From the NCBI GenBank assembly GCA_964640795.1, contig CAZXIN010000020.1:1-64000 (forward strand): a stretch of 64,000 bases of DNA. The letters run 5' to 3'. A program made the translations under genes and the position numbers. The DNA comes from M269 sp964640795. Lineage in GTDB: Bacteria; Pseudomonadota; Gammaproteobacteria; Enterobacterales; Alteromonadaceae. The notes beneath the pieces were generated by a model, which ran no database searches, was not told the DNA's origin, and was given only the letters and a program-made list of their open reading frames with translations. Position 1 is the stretch's first letter. Each line of letters opens with the position of its first letter. Below are positions 8,991 to 18,458 of the stretch, in pieces.

Positions 8991-10826
8991 TCACTGTCGA
9001 TTAGACGCGCGCTCCTGTTTAATCCAACGTTTTATTTTTTGTTCTAAAACAGGCATAGGTAAAGCACCGTCAATTAATATCTGTGTATGAAATTCTTTAA
9101 TATCAAACTTATCACCAAGCCTTTTGCTTGCTAATTCGCGTAGTTCACGAATTTTCCTCTCCCCTGTCTTATAAGCGAGAGCTTGCCCAGGCCAAGAAAT
9201 ATAGCGCTCAACTTCAGAAACAACATCAGACTCAGCCATAGATGAGTTAGCTATCATATAATCAATAGCACGCTGACGACTCCACCCCATTGCATGCAAA
9301 CCAGTATCAACGACTAAACGCATAGCCCTGAGCTGCTCATCAACAAGTCTACCGTACCACATATAGGGATCGCTAAAGAGCCCTAACTCCTTCCCTAGGC
9401 TTTCAGCATACAGAGCCCACCCCTCAGCAAACACAGTATAGCCGCCGAACTTCCTAAACTTAGGCAATTCCTCAACCTCCTGTTGTATGGCTATTTGAAA
9501 ATGGTGACCAGGAGCCGCTTCATGAATACTCAAAGTTTCCATAAGAAACTTAGGTTGTGCCTTTAAATTATGTGTATTGATATAAAAAATACCCGGCCTA
9601 GAACCGTCTGGAGCGGGAGATTGATAGCTCGCTCCAGCTGCTGAGGCAGCTAAATAAGGTTCAACAGCTCTAACTTCGTAATCAGCTTTAGGAAAGATAC
9701 TAAACAGCTGTCCCACTCTCGCATTAATATCCTTCTTAATATTCGTATACCCAGCGATTAGCTCATCCGCTGTATCAAAGTAGAATTCGTCGCTCTCCTT
9801 CAAATGCGTAAAGAATGCTGTTAAATCACCATCAAACTGCACTTGCTCACGTACTTTATTCATTTCGTCCAGAATTCTAGCAACTTCCTTCAAACCAAAA
9901 CGGTGGATCTCTTGTGCAGACAATGAGAGTGTCGTGTTATTTGCTATCTCGTATTCATACCATGCCTTACCATTTGGCAAATCAGATAAGCCAAAGCTTT
10001 CTCGGGTTTTAGGTAAATAGCTATTGAGCATATACTCATAAGTAGCTCTATAGGCAGGTATAATAATGTTTGTAATGGTTTTTTCATGACGTAAGGTTAT
10101 GTTCTTTATTTCTTCGTCAGATAACCTTGAGTTCTCAGATAAAGCTCTTATGGGACCATAGAACAGGCTGTCCTTAACATCATCAACCAAATGCGCTTTG
10201 AGTTGTGGTAAAACCTTCTCTGCCAATGCTCTAGGCAACACGACTCCCTTGTCAGCGCCTTCTTTCATCGCTTCAATAGCACTGGCCATGTATATGGCGA
10301 AGCCTTGGCTACGCTTTTCAAAATTTATAAAGTCTTGCTCAGTTTCGAAAGGTTGTGCGTTACCACCTGCACCCAAAGTAGAAAACACAGTATGTGCCCC
10401 GCCAATTTGGCTTATTGGCATTAAGTGGCTTTCAAATTCGAACCCTTTAATTGATTCTTCCCTTGAAAGTTTAAAGACTTGATAACTCAACAAGTCTTGC
10501 CCACGTAATGCATTAGGGTCAATACTTTCTATGCGATTTAAAAAGTATTGTTCAAATGATAATTGTCGAGCCAATGATTCCTCATTGATCGGGTCGGAGA
10601 ACTTATCATCATATCTATGCTCACCCACGAATGTTGCATATACTGGATTCAATGACAGGCTTTGATCAAAATACTGATCAACAATTTTATTAAGTTCTTC
10701 CGAAGCTCTAATATTCTCCTCTGAAAAGGCACCAGAGATGTCATCTGGTACTGAAGCTAAATTGGGTGCATTAGAGCAGCCGCCGAGTATTAGCATCGTT
10801 GATATCGCTATCGCTTTAATTCGCAT
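8991..10826 (-). CDS. DUF885 family lipoprotein, putative metallopeptidase
   Basis: A 611-residue protein with a lipoprotein signal peptide ending in LILGGC (Cys16) and lacking Asp at +2, so outer-membrane sorting is likely. The body is a DUF885 domain. The diagnostic zinc-site-like motif HEAAPGHHFQ starts at His435 and is followed by EGWALYAESLGKELG, which supplies a candidate glutamate ligand. DUF885 proteins are annotated as putative M32-like peptidases, though activity is rarely tested. It is 44 bases upstream, in transcription order, of the hybrid kinase and on the same strand, so read-through is possible. Confidence 0.88.
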   Translation of the reverse strand: MRIKAIAISTMLILGGCSNAPNLASVPDDISGAFSEENIRASEELNKIVDQYFDQSLSLNPVYATFVGEHRYDDKFSDPINEESLARQLSFEQYFLNRIESIDPNALRGQDLLSYQVFKLSREESIKGFEFESHLMPISQIGGAHTVFSTLGAGGNAQPFETEQDFINFEKRSQGFAIYMASAIEAMKEGADKGVVLPRALAEKVLPQLKAHLVDDVKDSLFYGPIRALSENSRLSDEEIKNITLRHEKTITNIIIPAYRATYEYMLNSYLPKTRESFGLSDLPNGKAWYEYEIANNTTLSLSAQEIHRFGLKEVARILDEMNKVREQVQFDGDLTAFFTHLKESDEFYFDTADELIAGYTNIKKDINARVGQLFSIFPKADYEVRAVEPYLAASAAGASYQSPAPDGSRPGIFYINTHNLKAQPKFLMETLSIHEAAPGHHFQIAIQQEVEELPKFRKFGGYTVFAEGWALYAESLGKELGLFSDPYMWYGRLVDEQLRAMRLVVDTGLHAMGWSRQRAIDYMIANSSMAESDVVSEVERYISWPGQALAYKTGERKIRELRELASKRLGDKFDIKEFHTQILIDGALPMPVLEQKIKRWIKQERASNRQ

Positions 10827-11141
10827 CTATCTTTCCTGAGGTTTTGTGAATATAAAAACTTTTTATCATTCAGTCACTACGATTAGGACTCATTAACCTT
10901 TGTTCATTTTTTATGCTGAACGATAAAATGGTATAAGCCTAGGCGTCGATGACGCCGTTTGGCCATCCAAATCAGTCATTAGCAACACAGGGCTAGCTCG
11001 CTTTAGCTTCAACCCTTCGTGCAGCGGCCTGAATAAAAAATTGCTAGCCGCATAAATTATGCACAAAGGCCAATAAACCCTAGAGTGTGCCATTCTTTGC
11101 GTCAGCAGTTTAGCAGCACTTTAACCTATACGTCTGCTTAA
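10827..11141. other. intergenic stretch without a supported gene
   Basis: A 60-codon minus-strand frame (10911-11093) exists here but lacks a ribosome-binding site and has a low-complexity unfamiliar product, so I do not call it. Nothing else is seen. Confidence 0.4.
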
Positions 11142-12149
11142 TTATGACTTTTCATTGTCATCTAATTGCGTCTTCCAGCGCTGCTCTGACACGTGTTCTT
11201 TTATGATATCGATACACTCATTTACCATATCAAGCACTTCTTGATTAACTTGTGTTTCATCATCGGGTACTGCCTTCACTGTATGCTGTAACAGGCTATC
11301 AATTTTTTCTGGTGTCATATCTTTTAATAAATGAACAATAGATTGAATAACGATATCTGCGACAGCGACCTCTATCGTTTTTTCAATTGTACTCCCGAGA
11401 ACAGGCACTAGATTCAGTGCTGACACCTGACTATTTTCTCTTACAGCTTGCCCTACACTCCTTTTAACATGTTCGCGAATAACTTCACCATCTTCGACGT
11501 CAGCAATGCTATTCCCTATATGTCCAAGAATGCCAGACAACCAATTGTTTAATACCGCTTTGCGAGGTTTTAAAACATGCTCAGTTATATCGTCAACAAG
11601 AGGAGAATCTAAGACAATTTCCTTTTGCGTGTCAGACAACACCTTTACGACAATACGATCACTCAATTCCTCGATAAGGACGTCGTAGTAAAAACGAATG
11701 AAACGAATGAACCCTAACTGATGTAAGTCAATGATTTGATATTTATGCAACCTATAAACAATGGAAAAAACACGTAAAAAGCGGAAAATTCGCGTACCAC
11801 TTAACGGAATACAACCCACAAGGTCGTACCAATGTATAAACGGGAAAAAATACCAGCGCATATAGGTTGTGCGCTTTATAGCAACGATCCATCGAACTAA
11901 AAACTCAGTCAAAAAAACCGCTATAAAGCCTAAATCGATAAGGATGAAATTGTCGTGAATAGGTTGATAAAAAACCTCGAAGTCAGTTGAAAGCAGAGGT
12001 AGGAGGCCTTTAAAAAAAGAAGTCTCGTAAAGTGAATCAAAGATAATAAAGAGTAAATTGAGTAAGAGCAGCGCCAACATGACAAAGTCAATCAATAGCC
12101 ACCAGCCCTCATGACTCTCTCTTAATTTAGCTTTATTGATGTTAAACAT
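11142..12149 (-). CDS. voltage-sensor-like ion transporter family membrane protein
   Basis: A 335-residue protein with about four N-terminal membrane helices (residues 18-40, 70-90, 105-125 and nearby). An arginine-rich segment RIFRFLRVFSIVYRLHK near residue 125 resembles the S4 helix of voltage-sensor proteins. The remaining 190 residues are soluble and mixed alpha/beta with no recognised motif. I see no selectivity-filter segment, so a true pore is doubtful. Similar proteins are often labelled ion transporter. It is apparently monocistronic. Confidence 0.6.
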   Translation of the reverse strand: MFNINKAKLRESHEGWWLLIDFVMLALLLLNLLFIIFDSLYETSFFKGLLPLLSTDFEVFYQPIHDNFILIDLGFIAVFLTEFLVRWIVAIKRTTYMRWYFFPFIHWYDLVGCIPLSGTRIFRFLRVFSIVYRLHKYQIIDLHQLGFIRFIRFYYDVLIEELSDRIVVKVLSDTQKEIVLDSPLVDDITEHVLKPRKAVLNNWLSGILGHIGNSIADVEDGEVIREHVKRSVGQAVRENSQVSALNLVPVLGSTIEKTIEVAVADIVIQSIVHLLKDMTPEKIDSLLQHTVKAVPDDETQVNQEVLDMVNECIDIIKEHVSEQRWKTQLDDNEKS

Positions 12150-12346
12150 CTAATTCCCACGAATAAGGTTATAAATGGTTTATAGAGGTTTGCTCTCCAT
12201 TTGAAAAGCTCTCTTTTAAAACACGAAAGGGCATTATATCAATTCATACTGAAACATTGCGTTGATGAACATTAAAATAGTCGTGTTGATTTAAGAACAT
12301 AGCTAGAGCTGTTAGCTAATACATATTTGAAATGGCTACAGGTGGG

Positions 12347-12559
12347 CTATTGCCGCACCACCTGCTGGTGGATACGATTTAATATCTGAGTTTTTTCATA
12401 CTCACTCGCTTTCCCCCAAGCTAAGATTTCCTTCAACGTTCGCCGACAACCTAGGCATACATCGAAATCATCTAAACAACAATTCCTAACGCACGGTGAC
12501 TTTACGTCACCATCAGAAACGTTTTTCGACAAATAATACTCGTCAAGTGGATTGGCCAT
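12347..12559 (-). CDS. DUF1289 family small cysteine-rich protein
   Basis: A 70-residue protein with the DUF1289 signature: four Cys in SPCVRNCCLDDFDVCLGCRR, likely binding a metal, followed by a TLKEILAWGKAS segment. The frame is open to 12592, but the ATG at 12559 has an AGGGA site about 10 bases upstream whereas the outer ATG has none, so I start at MANPLDEYYL. The function of the family is unknown. Confidence 0.85.
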   Translation of the reverse strand: MANPLDEYYLSKNVSDGDVKSPCVRNCCLDDFDVCLGCRRTLKEILAWGKASEYEKTQILNRIHQQVVRQ

Positions 12560-12831
12560 GTACTTTAAATTCCCTAATTGATCCCTGTACATTTAAATAG
12601 GAGTCACTAATAAGTCTGTGAACTCGCTCTCAATGAAATAATCTAAAAATCACCAAAAGATGATTTGACCGCATAATTATAAACCTATTTCAACTCAAAA
12701 AACGACCAGTTTTTCTTTTAATTAACCAGTTAAGCTATATTTTACAAAGAGTTAAGTATATTTCTGACGAAGTATTGTCAATAAACAGAAGTCATTGGGA
12801 ACCGTCAGCATCTGGCGCATTGAAATAACTG

Positions 12832-13338
12832 TTATTTGGCTTTATCTAGCAAAGTTTCGAACGTTTTTTGCCAATGACCATCAACTAACTTCTCGCCAAA
12901 TTCGTTCCATTGTCCACTTTCCGTTCGCCTGAATGTTAAACGAAACGTTTTATCAGGGGTGTGACATAAAAACACTTTATTGCCCAAATCACAGGAGAAT
13001 GCACGAGCTCCCTTTGCAGTGTATGGGTTGTACCAATAGTGGCCTTGTGCCTCGTCATAATAGATAACGGTATGGATACCATAAAACTGCTTATTATCCC
13101 TGAACCCCTTGGCTTGAATGATTAAAAGGCTATTTTCAACGTCAAACCATACATCTTCAGTATCGAAATATGATGAATTAGATCCGTCATCAGCATAAGA
13201 TCGACCTTCGCCTGCCCAACTTCCAACTAAAAAACTTAACGCCTTGATTTTATCCTGATGCAGCGTCTCTTCTTCCGCCATCGACAAAGACGAATTCATT
13301 AAAAGAGAGAGGATAAAAATCCACATAAATAATTTCAT
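12832..13338 (-). CDS. secreted DUF1579-like protein
   Basis: A 168-residue protein with a Sec signal peptide (MKLFMWIFILSLLMNSSLS then MAEEE). The mature N-terminus carries LSFLVGSWAGEGRS, which resembles the opening strand of DUF1579 and lipocalin-like beta barrels. The rest is rich in aromatic residues in alternating strands, consistent with a barrel. The ligand and function are unknown and no operon partner is evident. Confidence 0.6.
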   Translation of the reverse strand: MKLFMWIFILSLLMNSSLSMAEEETLHQDKIKALSFLVGSWAGEGRSYADDGSNSSYFDTEDVWFDVENSLLIIQAKGFRDNKQFYGIHTVIYYDEAQGHYWYNPYTAKGARAFSCDLGNKVFLCHTPDKTFRLTFRRTESGQWNEFGEKLVDGHWQKTFETLLDKAK

Positions 13339-13410
13339 TTACCAAAGCCTTATCTTTTTAATACTAGAATCTGTTGATCTTTGCTGCAATTAGCTGGTGT
13401 TCAGTACCAG

Positions 13411-13836
13411 TTAATTAATCTCACTTTCATCCATATATAGAATAAGTTGTTCAGCAGACAACAGAGTACTTTCGCTTTCATCCTCAAAGGGACATACAAG
13501 GATAGAAGTGCCATTTTTATTCATACCCGGTAACCAAGCATTTTGCCAATCTTCTAAATCGATCTCTTTAGGTTTGGCATTCGGCGACTCAGCCATACTC
13601 CATGCCATGGCCAAATGTTCATTGGGCCATATGGGGAGGCATGTATCTTCATCAGAAGTAACCAATATCCAACCCTCTTCTCCCATTAACCCCCAAACGG
13701 ATTTATTAGCTATTACACTGTCCAGCACATAGGCTAACCTATCCTCAACTGCCAATTTTTTAAGTGATGCCGAATCTAATTGGCCTTTTTCAATACCTTG
13801 ACGCACAACTTCACCTTTCAATGATATGGGAGGCAC
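13411..13836 (-). CDS. DUF2750 family protein
   Basis: A 141-residue soluble protein. The central segment VWGLMGEEGWILVTSDEDT followed by CLPIWPNEHLA is typical of DUF2750. No catalytic motif is known for the family, and no signal peptide or membrane helix is present. It stands alone between the secreted protein and the permease. Confidence 0.75.
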   Translation of the reverse strand: MPPISLKGEVVRQGIEKGQLDSASLKKLAVEDRLAYVLDSVIANKSVWGLMGEEGWILVTSDEDTCLPIWPNEHLAMAWSMAESPNAKPKEIDLEDWQNAWLPGMNKNGTSILVCPFEDESESTLLSAEQLILYMDESEIN

Positions 13837-13929
13837 TTTCCACTAACCTCCTCCTCTAGTTCAACATAAAACAAAAAGCTCTTATACCAATCGATCTAAT
13901 GAAATAATTGGTATTAGCTTGGGCCAAAA

Positions 13930-15294
13930 CTACCCGTTATCAGCAACTTTTTTAGGATAAAAGTAAAATAAACTGCCTATAGCAAACCATAGAACAACCA
14001 TCATCCACTCCTGTGGCCAAACTAACGCTGCAGGCATGCCAGGTAAGTAGAGTGAAGCCATCATCAGGCTCGCCAATAAACCAACCCAACCTAACAATTT
14101 ACCGCCAGGAGCTTTATAAGGTCTTGGCATATCTGGTTCATTATATTTGAGTAACAAAAACGAGCCACAAACAAATATATACGACACCATCAAACCTAGA
14201 CTGCCAGCGTCGACAAACCAAATCAGTGCTTGCCGTCCTAAAAACGGCGATAGTGTCCCTAGCACACCAATAAATAAAATAGCATTAACAGGTGTTTTAT
14301 ACGTAGGGTGCACTTTAGCTAAGAAGCTCGGTACCATGCCACTCGAAGCCATTGCAAATAAGGCGCGACTACCTCCTAATAAAAAGCCATTCCAGCTAGT
14401 TAGTATGCCAGCAACACCGCCAAGCAATAGTATCAAAGCGCCAGTACGTCCCCAAGCTGCCTGTGTGGCATCAACTGTTGCTAACTCCGAAGCCATACGT
14501 GCCTCTTCGTTAAGTAACATGCCAACTGACAATTCGATCAGTAAATACCAGACAATAGCCATCACTATAGATAGAATCAGTAACTGACCAATCTTCCGTG
14601 CGGGTAGTTCTATTTCTTCAGCTGCTTGAGGAATAACGTCAAAACCAACCATCATGAATGGTACTAGTGCCATCGCAGCCAAAATTCCAGTCCCGCCCCC
14701 AACAATTAAAGGGGTCAGATTAGCCACCTCTCCTTTTGCCCCTAAACCAATAAATAGCGCCATCCCAGATAGTACTATTACAATAACAACAACGCCCTGA
14801 ATAATAGAAGCGACCTTAACACCTCGAATATTAATCCAAGTAATCACTATAGATACCAATGCACCGATGAGTGCTTGGTCGAGGTAGACACTCGCACCAT
14901 TGACCTCCCACAATTCAGCATTTCCAAGTTGAGGAAATACATTGGTCAGAACACTAGGCAGTGCAACTGCTTCAAACGCAACAACCGAAACATAAGCAAA
15001 GACAATTGCCCACGTACAATAGAACGAAGCCGTCTTTCCCATAGCTCGCAAGCTATAAGCATGCTCTCCGCCAACTTCAGGCATCGCCGAGGTAAGTTCA
15101 GCGTAAATCATGCCAATAACGATAATGACACCACCAGCAACCAAAGTGGCGATTACCGCACCTAAACTTCCAGCTCGTTGCATAAGTTGAGAAATTAATA
15201 CAACCCATGACCAGCCAATCATAGCGCCAAATGAAAGTGCTAAAATATCGACTTGCTTCAGGCTTTTACTTAAACCATGTTTACTTGTACTCAA
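13930..15294 (-). CDS. APC-superfamily amino acid permease
   Basis: A 454-residue inner-membrane transporter with about twelve hydrophobic helices. The first helix contains ALSFGAMIGWSWVVL, the unwound GxG-like substrate site of APC transporters, and HAYSLRAMGKTASF lies near residue 80. The length and helix pattern fit the amino acid/polyamine/organocation superfamily. The substrate cannot be predicted, and no catabolic genes are adjacent. Confidence 0.87.
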   Translation of the reverse strand: MSTSKHGLSKSLKQVDILALSFGAMIGWSWVVLISQLMQRAGSLGAVIATLVAGGVIIVIGMIYAELTSAMPEVGGEHAYSLRAMGKTASFYCTWAIVFAYVSVVAFEAVALPSVLTNVFPQLGNAELWEVNGASVYLDQALIGALVSIVITWINIRGVKVASIIQGVVVIVIVLSGMALFIGLGAKGEVANLTPLIVGGGTGILAAMALVPFMMVGFDVIPQAAEEIELPARKIGQLLILSIVMAIVWYLLIELSVGMLLNEEARMASELATVDATQAAWGRTGALILLLGGVAGILTSWNGFLLGGSRALFAMASSGMVPSFLAKVHPTYKTPVNAILFIGVLGTLSPFLGRQALIWFVDAGSLGLMVSYIFVCGSFLLLKYNEPDMPRPYKAPGGKLLGWVGLLASLMMASLYLPGMPAALVWPQEWMMVVLWFAIGSLFYFYPKKVADNG

Positions 15295-15616
15295 AGTTGT
15301 AACCTCTGCTTTTTGTCTAAGGCCATCGTATCAATGTTCTAGTCTGTTGTTCAAACTAGAGCGTGTTGCTCTTTGCTTTATAGGTATGGCTCTAAGTAAA
15401 GGTCAACATACTCTAATATCAGCCGAATTATATACATCAAGTCCCAAAATATGTTGAATACCATGAGATAAAGATAAGAACACCTTTTTGCTTTGCGAAA
15501 AAAGGGGCAAGAAATGGGTAATTAGGGCTGACCTCAGTGACAAATATGTTAAGTAATCGTCTGTGAGCTCATCAATAGCTCAGAGCTTATTCAAACAATA
15601 ACAACTAAAAAACGTT
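15295..15616. other. intergenic stretch between permease and RiPP operon
   Basis: No gene is seen. An A/T-rich inverted repeat (CCTTTTT ... AAAAAGG, about 15492-15513) could end the operon that reads leftwards, but its stem is weak. The permease promoter must also lie here. Confidence 0.35.
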
Positions 15617-17380
15617 CTATTTCAAAGGCATTGAGAGCTCAGCAGCAAACAATTCAGTGTAGACACTTTGCTGACTTTGCATCAACTGTCTATGTTCGCC
15701 TTCAGCGACAACTTTACCTTTATCCAGAACAACAATTTTATCGGCGTCAATAATTTGAGAAAGCGAATGTGCAATAATAATCGTGGTTTTATTCTGCGCT
15801 AATTCATTGAATGCTGCTCGAATAAGCGCCGCATTTTCACTATCTAACGCGCTAGTTGGTTCATCCAAGATGATAATATCAGTATCTCTTAAGAAAGCTC
15901 TGGCTATTGCAATACGTTGCTTTTGCCCACCAGAAAGTTGAGCTCCTCGTTCACCAACTACTGTTTTATATCCATCAGGAAGTCCTACAATGAAATCATG
16001 GATATGAGCTTTCTTCGCAGCTTGTTGTATATCAACGTCAGAAACATTCTCTTTTTTCGAAGCGAAGCTGATATTGTCACTTATCGTTCCCGAAAAAATA
16101 ACGGGCTCTTGCTCTACCACAGAAACTGAATCGACAACTGATTCGTAACCATAATCTGATAAGGAGTTATGTCCGAGCTTTATCTGCCCGCTATTTAAGG
16201 GGTAACAGCCTAAAATAAGATTCACAATTGTAGATTTGCCCGAACCGGAACGACCAACTAATGCTGTTTTTTTACCTACGTCAATCTGAAGAGAAAAATG
16301 CTCAAATACGCTATGTTCAGGTCTTGAGGGATAGCTAAAATTAACGTCATCGAAAATAATATCTTGAGGCGTTACTTTTAGTTTCTTCTCTTTACTTTGT
16401 TCTTTTGGGGATTGTGATACCCTTTGTATCAGCGCAAACAAATCATCTGTCGCGCCAACCGTCCTCATCCACTCTCCCCAAAAGTGGCTCAACCCAGCGA
16501 ATGATCCGCTAACCATAGTGGCGTATATAATGAAACTACTTAACTCCCCTAGCGACATAGCTTTCTCTACCACAAAAGTAGATCCCAAAATAATCAATGC
16601 GAGCACAGAGAACATACTAACCAAGGTGCTCGACCACTGATATAAAGCAAACAGTGACGCGTTTTTATTATAGCTCTTGAGGGTTTTTCCTACTGAAGAA
16701 TCGAAGTGTCGAATACTACGACGTTCAACATTGTTGTTGTAAACCACACGAACGTTCGTCAGGTACTCTTGAGCACATTGAATATTTTCAGCAAGATTGT
16801 CTTGTATATCCCCGGCATAAACTCGTGCTTTTTTACCTAGCCATTTAGCCAATATGAAAGATATAGGGGTCAATAAGATAAGTAAAAGCGTCAGCTTAAA
16901 TGACAGGGTCAGTAACATCGCTACGCCACCGATACTAGTGAGCAATGATCTCAATGCCATGGCCATATCTACAGTGACTATATCTTTTATCATTTCAACG
17001 TCAGAAGATAATCGGCTGGTAAACTCCCCTACCTTCTTATTGTCGAAAAAGCTGATCTCTTGTCTGATAAGCGAGCTAAAGAGGCGCTTGCGTAGATCAG
17101 TAATGATCTCATTACCCACGCGATCAAAGAGATAAAAGCGACTCGCATTGAAGCTTGCATATAATAAAATGCAAAGTCCAGACAACAAGCTATAACGCAT
17201 GATGTCATTGTTACGCGTTATAGAAGGTAAATTATCAATGAAAGACGCCAATAAGGTCGGCATATAGAGTTGTACACTGACCATGGCGAACATCAAGGTT
17301 ATAGCAAACAACAGTGTGTATCGGTAAGGCTTTATAATACTAAAACGTGTGTATATTGCTCTATTCATCAGCCATTTCAT
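15617..17380 (-). CDS. ABC exporter of the RiPP operon (fused membrane and ATPase domains)
   Basis: A 587-residue type I ABC half-transporter. Six membrane helices occupy roughly residues 20-300, followed by a nucleotide-binding domain with Walker A GRSGSGKST (residues 376-384), signature LSGGQ (from residue 482) and Walker B IIILDEPT. There is no N-terminal C39 peptidase domain, so leader removal would need another protease, and one is encoded upstream. Its start overlaps the end of the TlpA-like gene by 20 bases, so it is translationally coupled and the last gene of the operon. By context it probably exports the modified peptide. Confidence 0.9.
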   Translation of the reverse strand: MKWLMNRAIYTRFSIIKPYRYTLLFAITLMFAMVSVQLYMPTLLASFIDNLPSITRNNDIMRYSLLSGLCILLYASFNASRFYLFDRVGNEIITDLRKRLFSSLIRQEISFFDNKKVGEFTSRLSSDVEMIKDIVTVDMAMALRSLLTSIGGVAMLLTLSFKLTLLLILLTPISFILAKWLGKKARVYAGDIQDNLAENIQCAQEYLTNVRVVYNNNVERRSIRHFDSSVGKTLKSYNKNASLFALYQWSSTLVSMFSVLALIILGSTFVVEKAMSLGELSSFIIYATMVSGSFAGLSHFWGEWMRTVGATDDLFALIQRVSQSPKEQSKEKKLKVTPQDIIFDDVNFSYPSRPEHSVFEHFSLQIDVGKKTALVGRSGSGKSTIVNLILGCYPLNSGQIKLGHNSLSDYGYESVVDSVSVVEQEPVIFSGTISDNISFASKKENVSDVDIQQAAKKAHIHDFIVGLPDGYKTVVGERGAQLSGGQKQRIAIARAFLRDTDIIILDEPTSALDSENAALIRAAFNELAQNKTTIIIAHSLSQIIDADKIVVLDKGKVVAEGEHRQLMQSQQSVYTELFAAELSMPLK

Positions 17381-17924
17381 CCTTCAATAGGGCCAACTGT
17401 TCAATAAACCCAAGCCAATTCTCATCGCCAATTATTCCTTCAGCTTCGACAACATTTAAATCATTAACAAACACATAGGCAGGAGATGCTTTTTGAGGAT
17501 TTATCCTTTCATATACACTTTCATCAACCTGCAATAAATGAGGTAGTAGGTCTGTTCCTTTTAAAAATGCACGGCACCTTTTATAGGACTCAGTGGTTAT
17601 TAGATAAATATCCACCCCTTCACTCTCAGATAACTTAAGTGCTTTCTCAGCATCAGGGATTCTCTCTTTACAACTCGGGCAGCCTGTATGCAAAAAGACA
17701 AATACCTTCGCAGAACCACTCTCAGAAAGATTTTTTTTTTGGTTTGTATCTTCATTAAATGCCTCAAAGTTCTCTACTGTTGAACCTATAGGTAAAGGCT
17801 CTTTCAAAGTATCTGGCATCACCTGCCAACGCATGGCTTTCATCAACTTGACGGTCAAAAATAAATTGAGAGTCACCACCATGAGCAAGCATATAACGAC
17901 GAGGTTGATATATTGAAATTCCAT
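17361..17924 (-). CDS. TlpA/MauD-like membrane-anchored thioredoxin
   Basis: A 187-residue protein with one N-terminal membrane anchor (about residues 7-25) and a periplasmic thioredoxin fold. The redox motif is CPSC at Cys82 and Cys85, and the cis-Pro loop is ASPAYVFV. It resembles MauD/TlpA thiol-disulfide proteins. It lies 5 bases downstream of a MauE-like gene, repeating the MauE-MauD pairing seen in other redox operons. In this operon a role in the thiol state of the Cys-containing precursor peptides, or of the export machinery, is an inference. Confidence 0.82.
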   Translation of the reverse strand: MEFQYINLVVICLLMVVTLNLFLTVKLMKAMRWQVMPDTLKEPLPIGSTVENFEAFNEDTNQKKNLSESGSAKVFVFLHTGCPSCKERIPDAEKALKLSESEGVDIYLITTESYKRCRAFLKGTDLLPHLLQVDESVYERINPQKASPAYVFVNDLNVVEAEGIIGDENWLGFIEQLALLKDEMADE

Positions 17925-17929
17925 TTAGC

Positions 17930-18457
17930 TTAGTATCCCTTAAAAAAAGTAGTGTTGACCATACCCTTAAAATTCAACAGAACGATAGCGAGGATAATGC
18001 TCATGAAACCAATCGCACCGATATCCCAACGACTAAACGTTGATGATTCGTAATAGTAGTAAGCAGCAAGGCAACAAAGCAGGATCAATCCATTACGTAT
18101 AAGATCGAGAGGCGTTATGTTCTCTTTTGTAGCACCAAAACAATTGCACGCAACTTTTTGGTAAGTGACAAGTTTTTGCGCCACAACCATTGAAAAAACC
18201 AAAAATAATACAAAAGATGCATATAGAGAAAACAAAACTAGCTTTGTGGTACCCAGTAATAACAATCCCGCCAAACCAAATTCAGCAAGAATGATAAAGC
18301 TGGCTAAAGGCAAAACCAAAGTAGCTGGAACATGAAAAGAATCAGACAGATTCGTTTGGAATAACTTGAATCCTTTTGCTTTTCCTATGCAGGCCACAAC
18401 TAATAATAAACCCACACTGTTTTTAAGCACAGTTGCAATAAAAATTTCATTCTGCAT
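17930..18457 (-). CDS. MauE/DoxX-like membrane protein
   Basis: A 175-residue protein with four to five membrane helices. The CNCFG motif in VACNCFGATKENITPLDLIRN is the hallmark of the MauE branch of DoxX-like proteins, which partner thioredoxin-like MauD. The frame extends to 18496, but the ATG at 18457 fits just past the end of the protease gene. Spacing to the next gene is 5 bases, so the two are probably translated together. A thiol-redox role is inferred from the family and the neighbour. Confidence 0.8.
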   Translation of the reverse strand: MQNEIFIATVLKNSVGLLLVVACIGKAKGFKLFQTNLSDSFHVPATLVLPLASFIILAEFGLAGLLLLGTTKLVLFSLYASFVLFLVFSMVVAQKLVTYQKVACNCFGATKENITPLDLIRNGLILLCCLAAYYYYESSTFSRWDIGAIGFMSIILAIVLLNFKGMVNTTFFKGY

Positions 18458-18458
18458 T

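Noticed and set aside
10911..11093. 60-codon minus-strand ORF
   Set aside because: No ribosome-binding site and no protein-like pattern.
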